Source of the DNA: Acidobacteriota bacterium
GTDB taxonomy: Bacteria > Acidobacteriota > Terriglobia > Acidiferrales > UBA7541
Direction of reading: 5' to 3'
Length of the DNA: 64,000 nucleotides
NCBI GenBank assembly: GCA_003223245.1
Contig: QHYI01000119.1
Coordinates: forward strand, 62,001 to 126,000
Shown here: positions 1 through 10,010 of the stretch, one piece after another
Position numbering within the stretch: the first letter of the stretch is position 1
How the letters are laid out: every line of letters begins with the position of its first letter
The notes under the pieces: generated by a model
Database searches by the model: none
Told to the model about the DNA's origin: nothing
What the model saw: only the letters and a program-made list of their open reading frames with translations
Position numbers and translations under genes: made by a program

Positions 1-1
1 T

Positions 2-445
2 TGGCGTTACCTGCTCGCTGGGTGGCAGATCAGCGGAATCCTCACAGCCGAGACTGGACAGCCGTACTCGGCTCTGGTCAACTTCGACCTGAACAACGAC
101 AGCAACAGCCGCACCGATCGCACTCCCGGCATCGGGCGCGACACGTTCTATCTCCCGCGGTTCGTTTCGCTTGATCCGAGAATCACGAAGAGCATCGCCC
201 TTACCGAGCGCGTCAAGGCCCAGTTGATCCTCGAAGCTTACAATTCGCTTAACACGACCAATTTCACGTCGGTAAGTACCACCCAGTTCTCCGCGTCCAG
301 GAGCACCACCGCCTGCGCAGGGACACCGGACCCCAATCTCTGCCTGGTTCAACCAAGGACCGTGTTTCAAACTCCCTTGAGCACGCAACTGAATTTCAAC
401 CCCGGCGCGAGAATCGTCCAGCTCTCCGCCAAAATCTCGTTCTAG
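2..445 (+). CDS. TonB-dependent receptor, Oar-like, C-terminal fragment
   Basis: An open frame runs in from the left edge and stops with TAG at 443-445, so only the last 147 codons are in the window. The visible residues are typical of the final beta-strands of large acidobacterial Oar-like outer-membrane receptors: a Gly-Trp-Gln-Ile-Ser-Gly strand, then Thr-Gly-Gln-Pro-Tyr, an Asn/Asp-rich turn, a Leu-Asp-Pro-Arg-Ile-Thr-Lys strand and a Glu-Ala-Tyr-Asn-Ser-Leu-Asn-Thr-Thr-Asn-Phe segment. It ends in Phe, as outer-membrane barrels usually do. The ligand cannot be told from this fragment. The family call rests on comparison with the two complete receptors later in the window. Confidence 0.8.
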   Translation, partial: WRYLLAGWQISGILTAETGQPYSALVNFDLNNDSNSRTDRTPGIGRDTFYLPRFVSLDPRITKSIALTERVKAQLILEAYNSLNTTNFTSVSTTQFSASRSTTACAGTPDPNLCLVQPRTVFQTPLSTQLNFNPGARIVQLSAKISF

Positions 446-589
446 AAGCGCCAACAAGCTGTGGCCAGCGCGCGGTGAAATGGACGCCACATCGAAAAAG
501 GAGTACAGGTTCGGCGCAACCTTCTCCTGGGAAACTGGCCGATCTCTGATCCATGACCGCACACTTTGTCGCTCGGCTATACTCTCGGA

Positions 590-1279
590 ATGCTCGAAAC
601 CGCCAAAAACATATTGTTGATCCTGAGCGCGCTTTTTCCCATCGTGAACCCGCTCGGCGGCAGCCCTGTCTTCCTTCGACTGACCGAGGACTATCCAGCC
701 ACGGCGCGCCGCGCCCTCGCGCGTCAAGTGGGGGTGAACAGCTTCATCCTGCTTATAGCTTCCTTCCTGGTTGGCACGCACATCTTGAACTTCTTTGGCA
801 TTTCCATTCCAGTGGTGCAGGTCGGCGGCGGCCTGGTGGTCGTTGCGAACGGATGGGCCATGCTGAACCAAAAGCCCGAGCCCGACCGCGGACGCGAAGT
901 ACAGAAAAAGGTGGACCTGCACGATATCTTTCGAAACGCGTTTTATCCTTTGACGCTGCCGCTCACCGTCGGCCCAGGCTCCATCTCTGTCGCCATCACG
1001 CTCGGTGCAAACCTCCCGCACCACCTGGGGCCAAATTTGCGCGCCATTCTTGCCACGGTGATCGGGGCTGCGGTCGTGGCAGTCAGTATTTATCTCTGTT
1101 ATGGCTTTGCCGATCGCCTCGCCGCCGTGGTCGGCGAAAGCGGCATGAGCATCATTCTGCGGCTGTCTTCGTTTCTTCTTCTTTGCATCGGCGTGCAGAT
1201 TATGTGGAATGGGGTCAGCGCGCTCATACGTTCGTTCATGGCAGTGGCTCACGAATATGCCCAATCTCCCGTTCACTGA
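590..1279 (+). CDS. MarC family integral membrane protein
   Basis: About 229 residues with six hydrophobic segments. The first helix carries a Phe-Pro-Ile-Val-Asn-Pro-Leu-Gly motif, and a later helix pair carries Phe-Tyr-Pro-Leu-Thr-Leu-Pro-Leu-Thr-Val-Gly-Pro-Gly. Both are hallmarks of the MarC/UPF0056 family of inner-membrane proteins. Despite the name (multiple antibiotic resistance), no transport substrate is established for the family. I chose the ATG at 590; a TTG at 566 would add eight residues. A TATACT hexamer at 578-583 lies directly before this ATG, so the message may be nearly leaderless. The gene stands alone, about 150 bp before asnB. Confidence 0.88.
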   Translation: MLETAKNILLILSALFPIVNPLGGSPVFLRLTEDYPATARRALARQVGVNSFILLIASFLVGTHILNFFGISIPVVQVGGGLVVVANGWAMLNQKPEPDRGREVQKKVDLHDIFRNAFYPLTLPLTVGPGSISVAITLGANLPHHLGPNLRAILATVIGAAVVAVSIYLCYGFADRLAAVVGESGMSIILRLSSFLLLCIGVQIMWNGVSALIRSFMAVAHEYAQSPVH

Positions 1280-1434
1280 GGCCGCGAGCTCACGCACAGA
1301 AAATTTGCCGGAGTCACTCCAGTCTTACGTTGCGGTTGAGCTGTGACACCAGATACACTTTATGGTCGAATCTTTCTCAAAAGTCTAGGTGATCATGCGC
1401 GAGAGCATCGCGCAGCAGGGAGGGGCGCCGAGCG

Positions 1435-3360
1435 TTGTGCGGAATTGCGGGGTTCACCACTAAAAATTGGAGCGCACCGCCGGAAAGAATCCGGCAGGCA
1501 ACAGCCACACTGATTCACCGCGGGCCCGACCAGCAAGGCGTCTTTCAATCCGAACTTTTTTCGTTGGGCGCGGCGCGGCTGAAAATCATCGACTTGGATC
1601 ATGGCAATCAGCCCATTCTTACCGAAGACGGCGATAGTGGGATCGTCTTCAACGGAGAGATTTACAATCACCTCGAGTTGCGCGCCGAACTGGAAAACCT
1701 GGGACATCACTTCGAATCCCATTCCGATACGGAAACCGTCCTGCGTGCCTTTCTGCAATGGGACAAAGAGTGCTTCGCCAAATTGCGAGGAATGTTCGCT
1801 GTCGCATTGTGGAGCAAATCCAAGCACCGCATCGTCCTTGCACGGGACCGCATGGGGATCAAACCGCTCTACATCACGCGGCAGGACGACGAATTGTTTT
1901 TTGCTTCCGAGTTAAAGGCTCTCTTTGTCCATCCCGAGATTGACCGCCGCCTGAGCCTCGCGGGCCTGGATTGCTACCTCGCTTTGAATTACATCCCCTC
2001 GCCTTGGACGCTCGTCGAAGGCACCGAAAAACTCGCTCCAGGCGGCTGGCTCGAATGGCAGGACGGGGAGGTTTCCACCGGCTCCTATTGGAGGTTGCCC
2101 TTTGGCGTTTCGAACACTTGCACGCTGGAATCTGCCAAAGAAGAGCTCGATGCCCTGCTGCAAGATGCCGTCCGTGAGCACTTAATTTCCGACGTTCCTT
2201 TGGGCGTATGGCTCAGTGGGGGGATTGATTCGACGACTATTCTTCATTACGCGGCGAAAGCCTCGGGCTCCCAGCTAAAAACATTTTCCATTTCTTTTCG
2301 CGGGCGCAGCTTTGATGAGACGCAATACATTCATCGGGCGGTAAGGCAATACGAAACCGACCATGCCGAATTGGATTTGACTCCCGCAGAAGATTTGCGC
2401 GGCGCGATTGAAGAATTCGCCTACTACTCGGACGAGCCAAGCGCCGACGCGGGAGCCCTCCCTGTATGGTTTCTGTCCAGGCTCTGCAAAACAAAAACGA
2501 CGGTAGCCTTGAGCGGAGAGGGCGCCGACGAATTGTTTGGCGGATATTTAACGTACCGCGCCAATCGACTTGCGAACAAGGTCCGCCTCTTGCCGCGCTC
2601 TGTTCTGCGGACGGCTCTAAAGACAGTCCATTATTGGCCCGTTTCTGACGACAAAATCAGTCTCGAGTACAAAGTGAACCGCTTCCTGGAGGGCGCGTTG
2701 ATGCCCCCCGGTCGCGGGCACGTTTACTGGAACGGCACCTTTTCCGATGCTGAGAAAAAGGCGCTCGTCAATGAGCCGCTACCCCCTTCCTTAAAACGAG
2801 TCTTAGCCGAATTAGATGGATTGCCAGCAACTTCCGATGACCTTGCGCCTTACCTCTGGTGGGATCAGAAATACTACCTTGCAGATGACATTCTGACGAA
2901 GAGCGACCGCATGAGTATGGCTCATTCCGTCGAAGTGCGCCCGCCGTTTCTGGATCACCGCATCGTCGAGTTTGCCGCCAAGCTTCCCGCTACCCTCAAA
3001 ATTCGCGGCGCGCAGCAAAAGGTAATTCTGAAGGAATTGATGAAGGACAGACTGCCTCCGGCGATCCTGCAGCGGCCGAAAATCGGCTTCGACATTCCCG
3101 CGCACGAATGGCTGCGCGGGCCTCTGCTCCCGCTCTTGACCGATGCCTTGCATTTCGGCGCGCGCGAGTACGGCGAGGTTTTCCACTCAGAAGTCATGAA
3201 CAGAGTCCTGCAGCTCCACTTGGGGCGGAAAGCCAATCTCGGCTATCACCTGTGGGGGTTATTGATCCTCTTTCTATGGATGAAAAAATGGAGAATCCAG
3301 GCGGCGTCCTCGGAGACGCCGAAGGTTTTATTACAACTCAAAGCTGGCGCGTCTACCTGA
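1435..3360 (+). CDS. asnB: Asparagine synthase (glutamine-hydrolysing) type amidotransferase
   Basis: 641 residues with the two-domain AsnB layout. The N-terminal Ntn glutaminase (about 2-210) shows Cys2 as nucleophile, Arg49, Asn-Gly-Glu at 73-75 and Asp98. The C-terminal synthetase shows the pyrophosphate loop Ser-Gly-Gly-Ile-Asp-Ser at 261-266 and a later Gly-Glu-Gly-Ala-Asp-Glu motif. The start is TTG at 1435: it is the only start that leaves Cys2 next to the initiator Met, and an AGGGAGGGG Shine-Dalgarno lies just upstream. It is longer than E. coli AsnB and resembles amidotransferases found in exopolysaccharide clusters. The gene may amidate a sugar or peptide acid rather than, or as well as, making asparagine. 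It overlaps the next gene by 85 bp. Confidence 0.93.
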   Translation: MCGIAGFTTKNWSAPPERIRQATATLIHRGPDQQGVFQSELFSLGAARLKIIDLDHGNQPILTEDGDSGIVFNGEIYNHLELRAELENLGHHFESHSDTETVLRAFLQWDKECFAKLRGMFAVALWSKSKHRIVLARDRMGIKPLYITRQDDELFFASELKALFVHPEIDRRLSLAGLDCYLALNYIPSPWTLVEGTEKLAPGGWLEWQDGEVSTGSYWRLPFGVSNTCTLESAKEELDALLQDAVREHLISDVPLGVWLSGGIDSTTILHYAAKASGSQLKTFSISFRGRSFDETQYIHRAVRQYETDHAELDLTPAEDLRGAIEEFAYYSDEPSADAGALPVWFLSRLCKTKTTVALSGEGADELFGGYLTYRANRLANKVRLLPRSVLRTALKTVHYWPVSDDKISLEYKVNRFLEGALMPPGRGHVYWNGTFSDAEKKALVNEPLPPSLKRVLAELDGLPATSDDLAPYLWWDQKYYLADDILTKSDRMSMAHSVEVRPPFLDHRIVEFAAKLPATLKIRGAQQKVILKELMKDRLPPAILQRPKIGFDIPAHEWLRGPLLPLLTDALHFGAREYGEVFHSEVMNRVLQLHLGRKANLGYHLWGLLILFLWMKKWRIQAASSETPKVLLQLKAGAST

Positions 3361-5129
3361 CCGTTCTGCTCGCCGCAGGAATCATTTATCTGGGCTGCAT
3401 CGTTTCTCCACCTTCTTTAATGGATGATGTGGACGCCGTGCAGGCGCAGATCGCCCGAAACATGTTGTCTTCCGGCGACTGGGTTACTCCGCGGCTCGAG
3501 GGCATCATCTACCTGGAAAAGCCGCCGCTCATCTATTGGATCATAGCGATTTTCTACAAGCTCTTCGGCGTCCACGACTGGGTCGCCCGCATTCCCATTG
3601 CGCTTTCGGTGATGGTGCTGGCCTGGCTTACCGCCGCCTTTGGGACTTGGGCCTTCGGCAGGCGCGCCGGTCTTTACGCAGGTTTATGCATGGCCACGTG
3701 CGTGGGGTTATTTCTGTTCACGCGCATCCTAATTCCGGATGTGATGCTGACATTTACCATCGCGCTGGCTATGTGGGCGTTTCTGCGCGCCCTAGATGAA
3801 GAAGAAGCGCATCCGCGATGGTGGGCCTTTTTGCTGGCGACAAGCCTTGGCGTCGGGCTGCTGCTGAAGAGTCTTATTGGCGTTGTGTTTCCCATGGTAG
3901 CTGCATGCATGTACCTCTTTTTTACGAAACAGCTCTTCCTCCGGCGCACCTGGCAGCAGCTTCGGCCCATCAGCGGTTTGCTGGTCATCCTGCTCATTGC
4001 TGCGCCCTGGCACATTTTGGCCACCTTGCGCAATCCACCCTATTTCTATTTTTCTCTACACAGCGGGCCGGGACAATACCACGGCTTTCTGTGGTTTTAC
4101 TTCATTAACGAGCAGCTGTTGCGCTTTCTGAATCTGCGTTATCCCCGCGATTACGATACCGTTCCCCGCTCCTTGTTCTGGTTGCTTCATTTCGCCTGGT
4201 TGTTTCCGTGGAGCGTGTACCTGCCCGCCTGCCTCAAGCTCTCTTACAGGCCGCTCGACCGCGCGGGGCGAACCCGATTGCTGGCGCTGTGTTGGACCGC
4301 GTTCATTTTGGTGTTTTTCACCTTCTCGACGACGCAGGAATATTATTCGATGCCCTGTTATCCGGCGCTGGCGCTGCTGCTTGGCTCTGCCATGGTCACG
4401 GGAGGTGCTTGGATCCGCCGCGGAACGCGCGTTCAGTGCGCCATAGCGTCTCTAGCGGCTGTCACTCTGGTCGCAATCTTTATTTCCGTCCGGCACCTGC
4501 CCGCTCCGGGCGACATTTCGCAGGCGCTCAGCCATCACCCCGGAGCTTACAAGCTGTCTCTCGGCCACCTGCTGGACCTCACCTTCCCAGCTTTCGCGTA
4601 CATGCATCTACCGCTGCTGGTGGCCGCGCTTGCGTGTCTTGTGGGCGCCATAGGGACGTTTCGCTGGCTGGGTCAGCGCGCGTTTTTGACAGCCGCCCTG
4701 ATGATGGTGATCTTTTTTCATGCAGCGAAGCTCGCTATGGTGGTATTCGACCCTTACATGTCCTCTCGTCCTATAGCAAATGCTCTCTTGAAATCTCCCC
4801 CTGGCGAACTGATCGTGGATCACCACTACTATACTTTCTCATCGATCTTCTTCTATACTGACCGCACCGCCCTGCTTTTGAACGGCCGTTTTCACAACAT
4901 GGAATATGGCTCTTATGCTCCAGGAGCCCCGCCAGTCTTTATTAGTGATGAGCAATTTAAAAATCTATGGCTGCAAACGGAACGATGCTATGTGGTCGCC
5001 GAGCAAAGCGCTCTTTCGCGCTTTGAGAAGTTGGTGGGCACGGCGAAGCTGTACACCGTCGCCTCGAGCGGCGGTAAGCTTCTGATGTCTAACGAACCGC
5101 TGCAGATAGCGTCTGCTCAAGAACAGTAA
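3276..5129 (+). CDS. ArnT/PMT-like glycosyltransferase (GT39/GT83 type)
   Basis: About 617 residues with roughly a dozen membrane helices. After the first helix comes an acidic Asp-Asp-Val-Asp motif, then a segment reading Ser-Gly-Asp-Trp-Val-Thr-Pro-Arg-Leu and Leu-Glu-Lys-Pro-Pro-Leu, the signature of ArnT-like polyprenyl-phosphate-sugar transferases. Such enzymes move a sugar from a lipid carrier to a lipid or protein on the outer face of the inner membrane. Start choice: ATG 3276 (or ATG 3288) keeps the first helix. A start at 3420 would lose it. The gene begins inside asnB, so translation is probably coupled. The sugar and acceptor are unknown. Confidence 0.85.
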   Translation: MDEKMENPGGVLGDAEGFITTQSWRVYLTVLLAAGIIYLGCIVSPPSLMDDVDAVQAQIARNMLSSGDWVTPRLEGIIYLEKPPLIYWIIAIFYKLFGVHDWVARIPIALSVMVLAWLTAAFGTWAFGRRAGLYAGLCMATCVGLFLFTRILIPDVMLTFTIALAMWAFLRALDEEEAHPRWWAFLLATSLGVGLLLKSLIGVVFPMVAACMYLFFTKQLFLRRTWQQLRPISGLLVILLIAAPWHILATLRNPPYFYFSLHSGPGQYHGFLWFYFINEQLLRFLNLRYPRDYDTVPRSLFWLLHFAWLFPWSVYLPACLKLSYRPLDRAGRTRLLALCWTAFILVFFTFSTTQEYYSMPCYPALALLLGSAMVTGGAWIRRGTRVQCAIASLAAVTLVAIFISVRHLPAPGDISQALSHHPGAYKLSLGHLLDLTFPAFAYMHLPLLVAALACLVGAIGTFRWLGQRAFLTAALMMVIFFHAAKLAMVVFDPYMSSRPIANALLKSPPGELIVDHHYYTFSSIFFYTDRTALLLNGRFHNMEYGSYAPGAPPVFISDEQFKNLWLQTERCYVVAEQSALSRFEKLVGTAKLYTVASSGGKLLMSNEPLQIASAQEQ

Positions 5130-5232
5130 AAAGGACGGGGGAGGATTGATTTTCATTCGCTTCCAGAACGGGCTTTGCATCTTAAGGGTTGGCAACCGCT
5201 TTTGTTTTTGACTGCTTCTAAGGTTCCCATTC

Positions 5233-6315
5233 ATGAGCTTTCTAGCATTTTCCTTGGTCGTTGGATTGATCGTTGGGTTCATTGCGGCGCGTGCCGACCT
5301 CGAGCGGCGCAAACTCTCCGTCGGGCAGGCTATCCGCCGCGGGATATTGTCCGCCTTGGATGTGGCTTGTACCGGGCTCATCGCAGGGACCTTGACTGTG
5401 ATGGTTTTGGCCGCTGCCGGAAAGAGTGTTTTGGTATTTCATTCCCCACTCCCGTGGGCGATTGTCGCATGCGCGATGGCAGCTGTTTTCCTTTGGGGCG
5501 AAGGCCGCCGCCAGATTCAATTCCAGCGGCCTCCAGGCGTCGTTTTAGGAGAGTCGCTTATTTTGGCCGGTACGTACGACATCCTCCAGTCAGCGGTATT
5601 CACGCCCACCGGGATGGCCCACTTGGTGGTTAGCACAGGCAGCATCGTAACCGGCGTAGCGCTGCTTGGTGTAATTGTCCCCCGATTCAAGAAAGTCTTC
5701 GAACGCCACCGCATCCTCGAGCGCTTAGCACAACAGGACGAATTCGAACAGCGAGAGTACGTGGCCGCAACCCCCGAATGCCCGCGTCCGGACCGCTGGC
5801 GCATGGTAGACCCACAAACCTGCGAAGTGGAAATTCTGGAGTTCCTTAGGTCCCTAGTGACCACGGTCAAGCCGCAGCTCATCGTAGAAACGGGGACATT
5901 TATCGGCCACAGTGCGATCAAAATGGCCGAAGGGCTGAAGGCTAATGGTTTTGGACGAATCATTACCATTGAGTTTGATCGAGCGGCCTTTGCTAAGGCA
6001 AAGGAGCGCATTGATGCCTCCGGCCTCGCCGAGTGGATCGAGTATCGCAAAGAGTCGAGCCTGGAAGCCAAGATCGAAGGCACGATTGACCTCTTTTTTA
6101 GCGACAGTCAGCTACTGACACGCGAGCAGGAACTGCGACACTTCTTGCCGCAGATTTCTCCATGCGGACTGATCCTCGTGCATGATGCCAGTTCCGAGAT
6201 CCAGAAGGTCCGCGAAGCGATGCTACAGATGGAACAGGAGGGGCTAATTTCTACGGTTCTATTGTCTACCCCGCGTGGCCTGGCGATTGCTCAAAAGAAG
6301 GAAGGTCGAAAATGA
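5233..6315 (+). CDS. Membrane-anchored class I methyltransferase (fusion)
   Basis: 360 residues in two parts. Residues 1 to about 155 contain several hydrophobic helices, and I recognise no family there. Residues 190-355 form a Rossmann-type SAM-dependent methyltransferase resembling O-methyltransferase or Methyltransf_24 proteins: Val-Glu-Thr-Gly-Thr-Phe-Ile-Gly is motif I, Thr-Ile-Glu-Phe-Asp is the acidic strand-2 end, and a Leu-Val-His-Asp segment follows near the C-terminus. The arrangement suggests methylation of a membrane-borne or membrane-proximal substrate, perhaps a glycolipid given the neighbours. The acceptor is unknown. An AAGG element precedes ATG 5233. The stop overlaps the start of a small downstream frame as ATGA. 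Confidence 0.75.
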   Translation: MSFLAFSLVVGLIVGFIAARADLERRKLSVGQAIRRGILSALDVACTGLIAGTLTVMVLAAAGKSVLVFHSPLPWAIVACAMAAVFLWGEGRRQIQFQRPPGVVLGESLILAGTYDILQSAVFTPTGMAHLVVSTGSIVTGVALLGVIVPRFKKVFERHRILERLAQQDEFEQREYVAATPECPRPDRWRMVDPQTCEVEILEFLRSLVTTVKPQLIVETGTFIGHSAIKMAEGLKANGFGRIITIEFDRAAFAKAKERIDASGLAEWIEYRKESSLEAKIEGTIDLFFSDSQLLTREQELRHFLPQISPCGLILVHDASSEIQKVREAMLQMEQEGLISTVLLSTPRGLAIAQKKEGRK

Positions 6316-6449
6316 AGCCTGAACCCGAGCGGACGCCCAACGCCTACGTCTTTCCCTCCGAGCCGCCGCCGACTTTGACGAACCCCCTAGGCCGCAAGCC
6401 ACTTTTCCTGCAGTTCGGAATTGAGCAGCCTGCGGCGGATTGCACGTGA
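6312..6449 (+). CDS. Possible translationally coupled 45-residue peptide
   Basis: The ATG at 6312 overlaps the TGA of the methyltransferase gene (ATGA), and a strong purine-rich AGGAAGG element lies about seven bases upstream, inside the end of that gene. The peptide is proline-rich in its first half (Ser-Glu-Pro-Pro-Pro near residue 18), with no membrane helix and a single Cys at residue 44. I recognise no family. It could be a genuine small protein or the leftover start of a longer gene that has decayed. Nothing else is evident in the remaining gap to 6647 apart from the sqdB ribosome-binding site. Confidence 0.4.
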   Translation: MKPEPERTPNAYVFPSEPPPTLTNPLGRKPLFLQFGIEQPAADCT

Positions 6450-6608
6450 CGGGGTGATGCCCTTCTATCTGCTGCGATCCAAAAACTCGCTTGCAAAGGG
6501 TTCGGTATACAGGTAAAAACAGAAGTCCCGGTCGAAGTAGTGTTTTCCCACGTCTCTCTGTGCTGGGTGCATGGAATCGTTCGGCGGTCCCAGCACCAAT
6601 AGCGGTAG

Positions 6609-7886
<1,278 letters not shown>

Positions 7887-7889
7887 ATG

Positions 7890-8654
7890 CTAAGCGGGAC
7901 ACCGCGCCTTGTAGGTATTGAGCTGATTCGCAACACGCAAGCCAAAATCCAAGTCGAAAGGAAATGCCGCGCCGTCCAGCGCGGCCTCTACTTTTTTCAG
8001 GAAGTCCTGAATAATCCGCTCGCTGTCCTTTAGAAGGTCGATGGAGGCGATGCGATTTCCGCCTTGCTGCAACGACACTATGCGTTCATCCGGCCGTTCG
8101 TAAGCGCAAGTAATTTCGCAAATCTGCGAAGCAGGCACGGCAAATTCGCGTATGGCCATCAGATGGCAGCCCAGGTTGTCCATGGCGGGAATGCCGATAT
8201 GGTCGGGGCGGCCAAGAAAAAAATACCCGCCAAAACAAAACCCCGCTCCGGGGTAGTAATTCTTCCTCCAGTTTTCGACTTCCTTGTGCACCAAGTATTC
8301 AAAGTGAATGGCAACCAGTCGTCCTCGGGCACGGGCAAGAGCTTCGAAACGTGCAGTGTCCTCCGCCGAACCGTACCACGGCTTCTCCACAATGACGTGC
8401 AGCCCCGCTTCGAGCGCCGCCTCAATCATCAGAGACACATGTTCACCGGGACTCACGCAGAGCCAAGCAGCTTGGGCCCGCCTTGCCTTCATCGCCTCGC
8501 CGAGGCGGGATACATAGCGCGGCAGGCTCTCCGACGCCTGCCGACGAGTTTCTTCAATTGCCGTGACGGTTCTTCCTTCCGCCGCAAGGATGAGCTGCAT
8601 CTTCTTCGCCCACCGGCCACGCCCCAGAATCGCGTACGACGGCGCTTTGGCCAT
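7890..8654 (-). CDS. Short Gfo/Idh/MocA-like oxidoreductase
   Basis: About 254 residues. The N-terminal half matches the NAD(P)-binding domain of the Gfo/Idh/MocA family: a Gly-Arg-Gly-Arg-Trp nucleotide loop near the start and Glu-Lys-Pro-Trp around residue 90, where the family has its conserved Glu-Lys-Pro. The C-terminal half is shorter than the usual 330-390-residue proteins, so the substrate domain is reduced. ATG 8654 is preferred over GTG 8672 because AAAGGA sits at the right distance. It lies 21 bp after the HpnI-like gene and ends 3 bp from sqdB, which runs toward it. A sugar-nucleotide or sugar dehydrogenase role is a guess. Confidence 0.7.
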   Translation of the reverse strand: MAKAPSYAILGRGRWAKKMQLILAAEGRTVTAIEETRRQASESLPRYVSRLGEAMKARRAQAAWLCVSPGEHVSLMIEAALEAGLHVIVEKPWYGSAEDTARFEALARARGRLVAIHFEYLVHKEVENWRKNYYPGAGFCFGGYFFLGRPDHIGIPAMDNLGCHLMAIREFAVPASQICEITCAYERPDERIVSLQQGGNRIASIDLLKDSERIIQDFLKKVEAALDGAAFPFDLDFGLRVANQLNTYKARCPA

Positions 8655-8675
8655 GGAGTGGAGTCCTTTCACTTT

Positions 8676-9857
8676 CTACTGAGGAGCGTTTGCGGTCGGG
8701 CCCGGCGTCATGGGTACGAGCATGCCGTTGCGAATCCGGTAATCCACATTGCGCCAACGAATGCGGCGGCGGCCAAAGGTTAGTAGCCAGATGACGAATC
8801 CAGTGGTATCCCAAACGAAGACGAGCGGCATCCTCTTCCAAAGCCCCGGCTGCTTCAAACCCCATGCGCCGACAAGCCAGGTGATCGCCAGTCGGAATAC
8901 AACATAGGCACTAAAGTAGGCGGCGCCGATTCCGTCGGATGGATGCGTAAGCAGCACCGCCAGACACCACGGCAGACCCTGCGTGAAGGTGAGGCCCACA
9001 TGTCCCCAGGGACGCATGTGCCGCATCACCGTCAGCCAGCGCAGGCGCTTGATGAACAGCCCTTTGAAGGAATCATAATCAGGAACCGTTCTGACAGCAT
9101 ATGGCAGCAACTCAACTTCGTATCCTTGCTGCGCAATATACCGCCCAACCAGCAAATCATCTGCGGGACGGTTCTCGATCGCTTCGTATCCTCCAAAGGA
9201 TTTAAGGCACGATCGAGTGGTAACAATGGTCTGGCCGAACGCAAACTTAATGCCGTCCAGCTGCCGCGCCACGAAAATCCCCGGGAAGAAATCGCAGATC
9301 ATGCCGATCGAGTGGAGGTGTTGTGTGAAAGTTTTATCTTCGGTCGAAACGTATAGGCAAGTTACGCCGCGGACCTTGGGGTCGCGCAGCGGCGCGACCA
9401 CGGTTCGCAAGTAATTCGGTTCGACGCGAACATCGCTATCGTTGATGACCAGGACTTCATGGTGCGCCTCCTGCACCATGCGCACGAGCTTGCCCACCTT
9501 ATCGTTGATGGCTTCGCGCCCGGAGCCAAACAGGATTCGAATTTGCCGCTCCGGAAAATCGCGCTTCAACTTTTCGAGAACCGGCACCGAAGGATCGCTC
9601 TCGTCGCCCACGCAGAAAATCATCTCGTAGTCTGGATAGTCCTGGCGGCAATAACTGGCCAAATTTTCGTAGGCTTCCGGATCGAGCCCACGAAGCGGCT
9701 TGAGGTTGCTGACTGGGGGCGTGAAGGTGGAATCCCGAGATAATCGTTTCTCCGCTCCCCGGAAGAACCGCCAAGTGCTCAACAATACCAGGAAATAATA
9801 GAGCAAGGGTGCCGCTGCGAGGATTAGAAACAGATAACCCGAGGCTTGCAAATTCAT
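8676..9857 (-). CDS. Ceramide glucosyltransferase/HpnI-like glycosyltransferase 2
   Basis: About 393 residues: one N-terminal membrane helix, a GT-A domain, and C-terminal helices. Motifs typical of the GT21-like branch are present: Asn-Asp-Ser-Asp (nucleotide-sugar/metal site), Ala-Asp-Asp-Leu, and Arg-Leu-Arg-Trp, matching the family (Q/R)xxRW. Members glucosylate ceramide or, as HpnI, transfer N-acetylglucosamine to bacteriohopanetetrol. The start is ATG 9857, after AAGGGGTGGG; an upstream in-frame start at 9941 lacks support. With sqdB near by, a lipid acceptor carrying an unusual sugar is plausible, but substrate and donor are not shown by sequence alone. Confidence 0.82.
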   Translation of the reverse strand: MNLQASGYLFLILAAAPLLYYFLVLLSTWRFFRGAEKRLSRDSTFTPPVSNLKPLRGLDPEAYENLASYCRQDYPDYEMIFCVGDESDPSVPVLEKLKRDFPERQIRILFGSGREAINDKVGKLVRMVQEAHHEVLVINDSDVRVEPNYLRTVVAPLRDPKVRGVTCLYVSTEDKTFTQHLHSIGMICDFFPGIFVARQLDGIKFAFGQTIVTTRSCLKSFGGYEAIENRPADDLLVGRYIAQQGYEVELLPYAVRTVPDYDSFKGLFIKRLRWLTVMRHMRPWGHVGLTFTQGLPWCLAVLLTHPSDGIGAAYFSAYVVFRLAITWLVGAWGLKQPGLWKRMPLVFVWDTTGFVIWLLTFGRRRIRWRNVDYRIRNGMLVPMTPGPTANAPQ

Positions 9858-9957
9858 CCCACCCCTTGCGCTGAGAAATTCCCGCGTCTCGTTTTGCTGC
9901 CCCGACCTAACGCTTCTCGCAGCAAGGGAAAAGGATAACAAAAAGTGACTTTTTTCG

Positions 9958-9991
9958 CCCGATTGTGCTTTAGGGCCAACACAACATCGGG
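9958..9991. promoter_or_regulatory. Stem-loop between divergent genes
   Basis: Arms CCCGATTGTG and CACAACATCGGG can pair with a small bulge, in the short gap between the minus-strand glycosyltransferase and the plus-strand transporter half-gene. It could be an operator or a 5'-UTR structure. No matching second copy was seen. Confidence 0.25.
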
Positions 9992-10010
9992 TAAGATAAA
10001 CGAGGATGAA

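Noticed and set aside
553-1392. A 279-codon frame overlapping the MarC gene
   Set aside because: It is Arg/His/Ser-rich with no fold pattern and lies in another frame of the well-supported MarC gene.
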